Assembly (NCBI GenBank): GCA_018350325.1
Contig: JAEVLN010000001.1
Coordinates: 5,981,254-6,045,253 of the forward strand
Direction: 5' to 3'
DNA from: Globodera rostochiensis
Lineage: Eukaryota; Nematoda; Chromadorea; Rhabditida; Heteroderidae
DNA: 64,000 nucleotides
A program made the position numbers and the translations under genes. A model generated the notes under the pieces. That model had not been told where the DNA came from, made no database searches, and worked only from the letters and a program-made list of their open reading frames with translations. Each line of letters opens with the position of its first letter. Position 1 is the first letter of the stretch. Positions 57,083 through 64,000 of the stretch are shown piece after piece.

Positions 57083-57657
57083 ATGCCGTTGTCTAAGCGA
57101 CGCTTAGCTCAGGTGCTAATCAATAACAAATTAATTCGTTTAATTTTTAACAATGCTTTTATTACAGGAACTCAAGGAAGTGGAACGCGAACAGCTCATG
57201 GAATTCACTGCAAAACCGGTGGGCGAAGCCCGCGAGCTCCTATACACCTGGAGTGCCACCATCAAGGGTCCGGGCGACACGCCGTACGAAGGCGGCACTT
57301 TTGCTCTGACCATCCGCTTTCCGCGGGATTTTCCGTTCAGCCCGCCGCACGTTAAGTTCGACACGCCCATCTACCACCCGAACATCAACGAAACTGGGGA
57401 AATTTGCCTGGACATTCTGAAGGGCGAATGGGCTCCGTCGTTGACTATCTCAAAAGGTGGGAGGGGGGGGGGGCTGCTGAATGCTTTATCCCGATCCCTG
57501 TATTCTTCACTTTTCAGTCCTGATCTCGATCTGTGCTCTCCTCTGTGACCCGAACTCTGACAGTGCGTTGATGCTCGACATTGCGCGCGAATGCAAAACG
57601 AATCGCGAGCAGTACAAGAACACGGCGCGCGAATGGACTCAGAGACATGCGATGTGA
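57083..57657 (+). CDS. E2 ubiquitin-conjugating enzyme, UBE2D-like
   Basis: E2 enzyme near the UBE2D/UBC4-5 class. ATG 57083 gives exon 1 ([10 protein letters not shown]). Exon 2 is [60 protein letters not shown], and [20 protein letters not shown], with HPN and the active Cys in EICLDIL, then APSLTISK. Exon 3 is [40 protein letters not shown] and TQRHAM, stop 57655-57657. About 150 residues, the family length. Differences from the strongly conserved UBE2D proteins (for example [10 protein letters not shown] and FDTP) mark it as a divergent paralogue. It is the second E2 gene in 2.3 kb. Confidence 0.92.
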
Positions 57658-58522
57658 TTGATTAGAGGAGAAACTTACAAATACCTATCCACTGATTCCC
57701 CTCGCTTTCCCATTTGATGCCGCTTAAATGTCTCTTATACATAAAGGCAATAAATAAATTTTAATTCCGTGCCATAAATGGCTTCCACGCCCTTAAAGCA
57801 ATGATAAAAACCGCCGTTTCCGGTACTCCTAGAGTAAAAAAACATTTATCGAATCTCGTATACAATTACTATCCTGAAGCGACGATTTTTCGTCTAAAAA
57901 CACCAATCATATTTTATAAATAATCTGAGCTTTCAAACCAAATTTATCTGATTCGATTAAGTTTGAAGAAACTTATAGTCATTTTAGGCAAAGTCATTGT
58001 GCCAAGATGTGCCGACAGTTATAACTCTTTCCAAATCGATCCAAATCAGATGATCAAGATATTAATCGAAGCGAATGCTCTATAATCTTTTACCAAGCAA
58101 AAGCTAAGCGATTCGGAAGGTTACAAAGCCTTGAAAAAATAATTTTGGCTTATGGACCCTGAACAAATTCACCGAAATCCAGCAATTGCACGGAGGGGAT
58201 TCGAACCCCCAACCCTTTTTTTGTTGAAAAGCACACAGACCACTAGGCCAAAATTTAAATCTTTAAACGTGAATGAATTCACCGAAATCCAACAATTGCG
58301 TGGAGGGGATTCGAACCCCAACCTTTTTTTTTTTTTGAAAAGCACATAGACCACTAGGCCAAAATTTAAATCTTTTCGAACTAAAGCCCCCCAAAATTGA
58401 GCCGCTGTGTAAAACGAAAAAATGCAACCCTAAAATGACTTTTTCTTGGACCAAAAAAGGATTAGATAAAGATCGATTTTATGGCTTAATGTCCTGGCAA
58501 AGATGCCATCCCCTAAAAGACA
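57658..58522. other. Intergenic region with tRNA-like repeats
   Basis: AT-rich DNA. The only structured feature seen is the pair of tRNA-like units at 58168-58375. Confidence 0.5.
58168..58375 (-). repeat. Two direct copies of a tRNA-derived (SINE-like) unit
   Basis: Two copies with a 110-base period (58168- and 58278-). On the minus strand each has a pol III A box (tggcctagtggt) and B box (ggttcgaatcc). The B box sits inside a perfect T-arm (ggggttcgaatcccc). The expected acceptor stem does not form: the 3' tccacgc has no partner upstream, where AAATTTT is found. This suggests tRNA pseudogenes or a tRNA-derived SINE, not working tRNAs. The A-box wording resembles class II (Ser/Leu) tRNAs. 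Confidence 0.65.
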
Positions 58523-59255
58523 ATGTTTTATCGAATTAAGATGTATTCGCTTTTGCCCGATGAAACCGGGTGCAGGTCGGTGCTCGGCACTTTGGTTTAC
58601 TTGGAGCGTAAAAACTTCGGATTTTCTGCAAAGGTTGTCGATGTGACGGTTCCCACCAACCGTTTTTTTGGACATGTGGAGTACAAGCTGGAGATCTCGG
58701 CAATAATTTTGCAAATTTTTTAATTGCTATTACTTTTTTGGCCATCCCGCACAATTCCATTGATAACGAGCCGCGGGTGTTCGGTCTGATCAGTCGTTAC
58801 AAGGAGCTGAGCGCCCTGTACTCCACGCTTTCGACGATACATCGACAGGTAGCCGCCGCCGTTGTTAGCTCATCATTATTTCAAACAGCTTCCTAATCAC
58901 TTCACAGCTTTATCTGAAAGGGAAATGCCCACCCTTTGCGGAGCCCAAATATTTTGGTGCCACCGATTCCCAAACGGTCGCGGAAAGAAGGGATTCCATT
59001 GAGTGCTTCTTGCAGTTTGTGCTCAACAACGAAGTCTTGTGCAAATCGGTCAAATTTCAACAGTTTCTGGAGGTTGTGGTTTTGGACAAAAAACAAACAA
59101 TTTTTTTGTTTCAAAATTCATTTTTGCATCAGAGTGCCAAGGAAATTGAAGAAGTGGTCGAAGAACAAACAAAAAAAAGTGATGCCGCCGAAGCTGAAGA
59201 ACTGCCCGCCGAACCAACAAAGAAAGACATAGCAGCGACAAAACAATTTGAGTGA
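58523..59255 (+). CDS. PX-domain protein (sorting-nexin-like)
   Basis: Phosphoinositide-binding PX domain protein, probably endosomal. ATG 58523 (MFYRIKMYSLLPDETGCRSV), with ATG 58541 as an alternative. The domain reads FSAKVVDVTVPTNRFFGHVE, YKLEIS, then PRVFGLISRYKELSALYSTL (the R-Y-x-E/D-F/L core), TIHRQLYLKGKCPPFAEPKY, FGATDSQTVAERRDSIECFL and QFVLNNEVLCKSVKFQQFL. An acidic tail follows (SAKEIEEVVEEQTKKSDAAE and more), ending KQFE, stop 59253-59255. The intron before PRVFGL has no GT donor. A GC donor at 58700 with the acceptor ending at 58770 restores the frame. I do not recognise a specific sorting nexin. Confidence 0.78.
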
Positions 59256-60109
59256 CGGGGAAATAATGTCTCAGCGGTGGGCCAATTGCAAGCAGTTCAT
59301 TCCCCTCACTTTTTTGTTTACGTTTTTGTTACAAATTTTGTAAAAAACGATGGCACTTATTTAAAAGGGGGGTCGCAAGGGACACGAAATCGAATTAACA
59401 TTTAGATTTGACTCCCATAACGGACCACCATAAAAGTGTATTTTTATTGCCAAAAAATGGAGCAACTAGACGAATTTCGAGGTTTATTTCGACAAACAAA
59501 CAATTTCATCGATAGCACTTCATTAGATTGTGGGTCAAGCTTTTTTCAATGCAAAATCATAGGGGGGAGGGACCCTATTAATCTTTTTGAATCGGTGAAA
59601 TTTTTGAAAAATAATTTACTATTTTAGAAAAGTCAAGGGGTTTCCCTTAGGGGTTTTGCATTTAAAAAAACCGGTCTCCCATCAATATGAGCTGCGACCC
59701 CTTCTAAAAAAGTGCCTTACCTTTAAAACTAAAATTAATGTGATTCAAAAATAAAAAATTATAAAAATAATCCCGAAATACTGCTGCCATAAATACCACC
59801 AAAAACATCTAGTAGTTTCAAGTTTGACTTTATTTAAAAAAAAAATCTAAATGGTTACGAAACTCACCAATTTTGTAACTTCCCTTTTTTTTTGCCAAAA
59901 AATCCGGCACCGGAATACCGAACCCAAAAAGGAGCCGGAATTCGGCTACATCTCTGGCACAACCCGGCTTCTTTCCAAATATATTTAAATAACAACATTT
60001 ATCAAATGGTTATGTGTGAACAATGAAAATGAGCAAGTACACTGTTTTATGGACTTTAGAAGGATATGAAATGAATGAATCAATGTGAGAATTTGTCCGC
60101 GCCGATCGA
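59256..60109. other. Convergent intergenic region, no gene seen
   Basis: AT-rich DNA between the PX gene (+) and the ground-like gene (-). Repeated GGGG stretches occur, but there is no clear repeat boundary or exon. Confidence 0.4.
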
Positions 60110-62620
60110 TCAGTACCCCAACTGTCTGTAGGCGTAGCAACTGGTGGTCTCCCGAGTCTCCTGGCACCACAGCTCCTGTGAGAGTGGTGGACAAATTTAG
60201 CATATTTCTTAAATGGACGACTCACTGTGTTCGTGATGTAGGAGAAGTCGTGGTGGGAACAGACGACGTCAAAACGTCCTCCAAACCGGGCTTCGGCCGC
60301 CACTTGGATGGCCCGTTTGGCGACGTTCAGTTCGTTGTCCATATTCTGGGGTGCGGGGTAAACAAAACATTATGATTGCCCTTTGAACTCCATTTTGTGC
60401 TGCTTCACCAACATTGGTGATGATCCGCCTCAGCTCTTCGCTGTTGCACTCCGTGTCGTTGGTCAACTGCAGTTGACTGACGTCGACCGGTTCCACGAAC
60501 GCGTCGGTGTTCTCGTTGTTCACTTGGGCCGCGGCGGCCTTCGCCTTGGCCGATCCCGGCGCGAGTGGGGGCCGACCCGTCGTTGTCTGTTGTTTCTGTT
60601 CCTGTTGGTCCTGCGATGGTTGGCTGGTTGTGGTCCTTTCCTCCTCCTGCTGGGGGAACAGAATGGATCAAACCACAAGCACTTTCTTTGTCTTGGACAA
60701 TCGTTAAGAATTGTGCTCCTAACGGAAAGCTTTACCAAGTTTTGAGCAGTACGTACGGCTGTGTATGGAACTATATTGAATCAAATTGGCTCATTCACAA
60801 AAGTTTTTGTACTACGCCAAACTCAGTCCTTGGCTCTAGAAGAAGCATGCTTTCACACGGGACACAATTCTTAAGGGCCGCGCGTTTGCTCTGTAATTTC
60901 GAGACTTCGGCTGTCGTCGTTGGACTTTGTTCGTCCGCCGCGTTCGGCTCCTCCTGCACTTCCTGCAACCGATCGCCCGCAGCTGCAGGCGATTCTGCAC
61001 CGCCATATTCGGCTGCTCCGCCGCCGCCACTCGGTGCCGGGGCTTCGGAAGTTGCTGCTGCTTCTGCCGTTTCTGTCTCCGCTGCGGCGGGCAAGGCGGC
61101 CTCAGCAGCTTCGGGTTCCGGGTTAGCCGGTTGAACTTGTTGTGAAGAAGCGGGGGGCTCTGGCGTTGGAGCCGGAAGTGGCTGTTGTTGCTGCTGTTGG
61201 TCAGTTTCAAGGCTAGGCGCCTGGGGCAATGGCTGCGGTTGAGAGTCTTGGCCTTGTTCCTGGGACACTTGAACGGGCGCTTGTTGGTCGGCATGGACGC
61301 CGCCTTCTCCCTCAGAACAGCTGTCGCCCGTACAGGCGGCTCCACCCGTTGCGGGCTGCGCGTAACCGCCTGACGCGTCGCCGGTGGGCTAAGAAAGGAG
61401 AACGCCGTACTAACGAAAACAAAGTGAACGGACACAATTACTTGTGCAGCAGTCTGGACATGTTCGCCGTTTCCAGTTCCTCCTCCAGAACAATCGCTAC
61501 CTGAGCAGCCGATGGCGTTTCCGCCACCAGAGCAGCCTCCGCCTCCTGAACAGCCTCCGCCTCCTGAACAGCCTCCGCCTCCTGAACAGCCTCCGCCTCC
61601 TGAACAGCCTCCGCCTCCTGAACAGCCTCCGCCTCCTGAACAGCCTCCGCCTCCTGAACAGCCTCCGCCTCCTGAACAGCCTCCGCCTCCTGAACAGCCT
61701 CCGCCTCCTGAACAGCCTCCGCCTCCTGAACAGCCTCCGCCTCCTGAACAGCCTCCGCCACCAGAGCAGCCTCCTGAACAGCCTCCGCCTCCTGAACAAC
61801 CTCCGCCTCCTGAACAGCCTCCGCCTCCTGAACAGCCTCCGCCACCAGAGCAGCCTCCTGAACAGCCTCCGCCACCAGAGCAGCCTCCGCCGCCTCCTGA
61901 ACAGCCTCCGCCACCAGAGCAGCCTCCGCCGCCTCCTGAACAGCCTCCACCTCCGCCACCAGAGCAGCAGCCGCCGCCACCTGAACAGTCTCCTCCTCCG
62001 CCACAACATCCACCACAACTTCCTCCTGAGCCACTTCCAACAGATACTGCTCCGCCACCTTCTCCACATCCGCCACCTCCTCCCCCACATCCGCCACCTC
62101 CTCCCCCACATCCGCCACCTCCTCCCCCACATCCGCCACCTCCTCCCCCACATCCGCCTCCACATCCGCCACCTCCTCCGCATCCGCCTCCACATCCGCC
62201 TCCACCTCCCCCACATCCGCCACCTCCTCCGCATCCGCCTCCACATCCGCCACCTCCCCCACATCCACCTCCACCTCCTTAAAATGTGTGTTATCTAATT
62301 CAGTGAAAGAAAAAAAGAACAAGAACTTGTAACCGCACTCACCGCTCCCTCCGTTACAGTTAATGATTATTGCACCGCCACCACCGCCTCCGCAAGATGA
62401 AGCAGCACAGCATGGAGCTGGTGCTGCGGACGGACATGAACACCTTTAATGGGATGCCGTCATTCTGGACAGTATTGGTCAAATAATTAATAATGGAAGG
62501 ATACGTTCCACCACCACCACCACCGCCGAAAAGAAATGCACTTGAAAAGTGTTGGAATATGAGAAGGAAGCAAAGAGTGACAACATTTCGAGGTAGCAGT
62601 GGATGAAGCAGTTCAGTCAT
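60110..62620 (-). CDS. Ground-like domain secreted protein with long Gly/Cys/Ser repeat
   Basis: Nematode-specific ground-like (GRL, hedgehog-related) family, secreted. ATG 62620 (MTELLHPLLPRNVVTLCFLL, then IFQHFSSA) is a signal peptide; ATG 62650 is an in-frame alternative. After GGGGGG an intron leads to TCSCPSAAPAPCCAASSCGG and AIIINCNGGS. Next come Gly/Cys-rich blocks such as GGGGGCGGGGGCGGGC (about 62050-62280) and an 18-base repeat encoding GGGGCS about two dozen times (61515-61980). After GNAIGCSGSDCSGGG come CTGDSCSEGEGGVHADQQAP, a Gln/Pro/Ala/Glu-rich part, and the C-terminal domain CNSEELRRIITN, NMDNELNVAKRAIQVAAEAR, FGGRFDVVCSHHDFSYITNT and ELWCQETRETTSCYAYRQLG, stop 60110-60112. 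The domain's four cysteines are present. Pro/Gln-rich and Ala/Glu-rich frames over the same repeat are shadows: only this frame links signal peptide to ground-like domain. Confidence 0.82.
61515..61980. repeat. 18-bp coding minisatellite in the ground-like gene
   Basis: The forward unit gaacagcctccgcctcct recurs about 25 times, with variants (ccaccagagcag) interspersed. It encodes a Gly-rich unit with one Cys and one Ser on the minus strand. Open in all six frames, so it creates long spurious frames. Confidence 0.95.
62048..62280. repeat. Gly/Cys-coding (ccacatccgccacctcct) repeat
   Basis: A second array next to the 18-base minisatellite. Its unit ccacatccgccacctcct, with 12-18 base variants, encodes GGGGGC and GGGC on the minus strand. 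Confidence 0.9.
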
Positions 62621-64000
62621 TTTGTGTGCTGAATGAAAGCGTTGAGACATTTTTTTAGTTTGGATTAGTGAAGGAACACAAGTTAAGGGTGTCAACACAG
62701 CATTTTACTGCTGGACTGCGCCGCCGGAAGGGCAATTTTCAGCAAGACGGAAACAACGCCCGCGGGGACATTCCCCCCCTCCCCTCCGGTGCGTGAGTGA
62801 CAAAAAAGGCGATTATCGTCGCACAACTCATGCCCCCCCCCACTGTATAGCCCATCCAATTTAGCCGGATAAAAGCACGGGGGAAGATGTGAATTGGAAC
62901 AAAATTTGCATAATTTGTTTTTTGAACGGAAGGGTCCGGGCGCCCCCCACGGTGCGTTGGGAAGTCGAAGTCAAGTCGAGTGTGTGTGATCATGATCAGC
63001 TCTTCACACGGCACTTTTGAGCATCAAAAAGTGAGTGGTGGGCGAAGAATGGGTGGTGGGCGGGGGGGGGGGAGGGTCATCCTCCGCCGCAGTTTTTTCC
63101 CCCAACTGATGTGCTGCTGCTTCTGCTGTTCGTCTTCGACCCGACCCGTCCTAAGCATTTCCTTCCCCCCCCCAGCCGCCACCCATCTCGAACGGAAGAT
63201 GGCATCGGTGTTGAAGGAGTTGTTGAAAGAGATAATGATGATGAGACACGCATTGTGGTCATTGGGCATCGGACGGCGGACCGGTCTTTTGGCTTTTTCC
63301 CTTGGCGGCGGCGGCGCCAATGCTCATTGCGCACAATCACTGTCCGTTTCGCGTTTCGTCTGGCGAAAGCTCGTTGGTGTTGCTCTGCTTGCTGTCCACA
63401 GCAGCAGGGGGGGGGGAAGATGTGCTGTTGCTGGAGGAGGAAGGGGGGGGAAGATGTGCTGTTGCTGGAGGAGGAGGGAGGAGGAGGAAGATGGACGGGC
63501 GGATGGGATGGGAGGGATGACCCCGTTAGGCTAACAACCGCAGAGAGCCGCTGCTATCTGCTGGAAACGGGGAGCCAGAGGGAGGAGAGGGGACGGGGGG
63601 TGGGCGGAAGGGAGTGACGGCGGAGGAGGAAAAGCTTCTGGATGGAATGAATTTGAGGGGGGGGGGGGGAACTGGATTGTGTCGTTGGGATGTTGATTAC
63701 TCGAATCGCCCAATTGGATGGTGTGCCGGAGGGGACGGAGAGAGAGGAGTGGAATTGCCCTTTGGGATGTGACTGACTAATATTTTGGTGGTGGACTCGA
63801 TTTTTTGGGATCAAATCGTGGGGGATGAAGCGAGAAAACTCTCCCATCATCCCGTGCTCCCCCCCCCCACCTCCAAACATTTATTCACAACGAAAAGCTG
63901 CAAAGAATGGAGGAGAATTTTGAATAAATGCTTTCATTGGAATTAGCCAAAATGCTCGTAACGCAACGCAATCCTTCTCGCGTCCCCCGGGGTGATTGAT
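62621..64000. other. Low-complexity region, no gene supported
   Basis: Contains poly-G/C tracts (near 62774, 62833, 63060, 63172, 63408 and 63657) and a GGAGGA-type repeat with two copies of aagatgtgctgttgctggag (63418 and 63451). Overlapping frames on both strands are long but consist of biased text. A short piece at about 63180-63400 (MASVLKELLKEIMMMRHAL) has no known family. The region may be 5' flank of the ground-like gene or part of a gene beyond the right edge. Confidence 0.4.

Noticed and set aside
58168..58375. Functional tRNA genes
   Set aside because: A and B boxes and a T-arm are present, but no acceptor stem can be formed and the middle holds long T/A runs.
61512..62282. Plus-strand Pro-rich protein with PPPPEQ repeats
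   Set aside because: It is the complement of the Gly/Cys/Ser repeat. The minus-strand frame connects a signal peptide to a ground-like domain; the plus strand has neither splice structure nor a domain.
61438..62322. Minus-strand Ala/Glu/Val-rich repeat protein (EAVQEA)
   Set aside because: Another phase of the same minisatellite; it does not link to the signal peptide or the conserved C-terminus.
62980..63617. Gene in the right-hand low-complexity region
   Set aside because: Open frames exist on both strands but consist of G/C-run and GGA-repeat text without a recognisable domain.
1..64000. CRISPR arrays, bacterial-type operons or horizontally acquired clusters
   Set aside because: All repeats are coding minisatellites, MITEs or simple tandem repeats. 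Genes are intron-rich and of animal families, and nothing suggests transfer.

Overview
The window is nuclear DNA of a nematode. Genes are split by many short introns (about 40-120 bases, with T-rich acceptors ending in cag, tag or aag). Several proteins are typical of nematodes: a ground-like domain protein, an RSD-3-type epsinR, and relics of a BTB-MATH gene. The wording of the BTB and MATH pieces recalls the expanded BTB-BACK-MATH families of cyst nematodes (Globodera/Heterodera). That assignment is an inference from memory, not a search result.

Layout, left to right. 1-3596 (-): GCK-like MAP4K kinase, cut by the left edge. 4303-5583 (+): SLC35B1-type nucleotide-sugar transporter. 6587-8899 (-): RSD-3/epsinR. 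9612-14529 (-): spastin, CDT2 and MED30 in close tandem, a candidate operon. 14949-15672 (-) and 15842-16857 (+): a mucin-like membrane protein and a REEP/DP1 protein, head to head. 17804-21073 (+): PP2A scaffold subunit. 21608-22500 (-): BTB and MATH remnants. 23013-25441 (+): DCAF5-like WD40 protein. 26509-32134 (+): pyruvate carboxylase. 32487-34474 (-): M17 aminopeptidase. 34958-36884 (+): ARMT1/DUF89. 37142-39587 (-): PAPS transporter carrying a MITE in an intron. 40077-42929 (-): Crooked-neck-like splicing factor. 43192-44220 (-): NC2-alpha/DRAP1-like. 45396-46068 (+): small unknown gene. 46656-47658 (+): mitochondrial fission factor. 48205-50655 (-): TRMT2A. 50812-51363 (-): GATAD1-like. 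52037-55008 (-): USP48. 55363-56200 and 57083-57657 (+): two ubiquitin-conjugating enzymes. 58523-59255 (+): PX-domain protein. 60110-62620 (-): ground-like protein with a very long Gly/Cys/Ser repeat. 62621-64000: low-complexity DNA without a gene I can support.

Most genes are conserved housekeeping genes. Ubiquitin-pathway genes are frequent (CDT2, DCAF5, USP48, two E2s, BTB-MATH relics). The most distinctive non-genic feature is a small hAT-like MITE family. Two copies keep terminal inverted repeats and perfect 8-base target duplications; a third is degraded. Two conserved genes (PP2A-A, ARMT1) each carry one apparent single-base frameshift, more likely assembly errors than gene loss. Exon boundaries were read by eye from GT-AG signals and family conservation, so gene ends are firmer than every internal junction.
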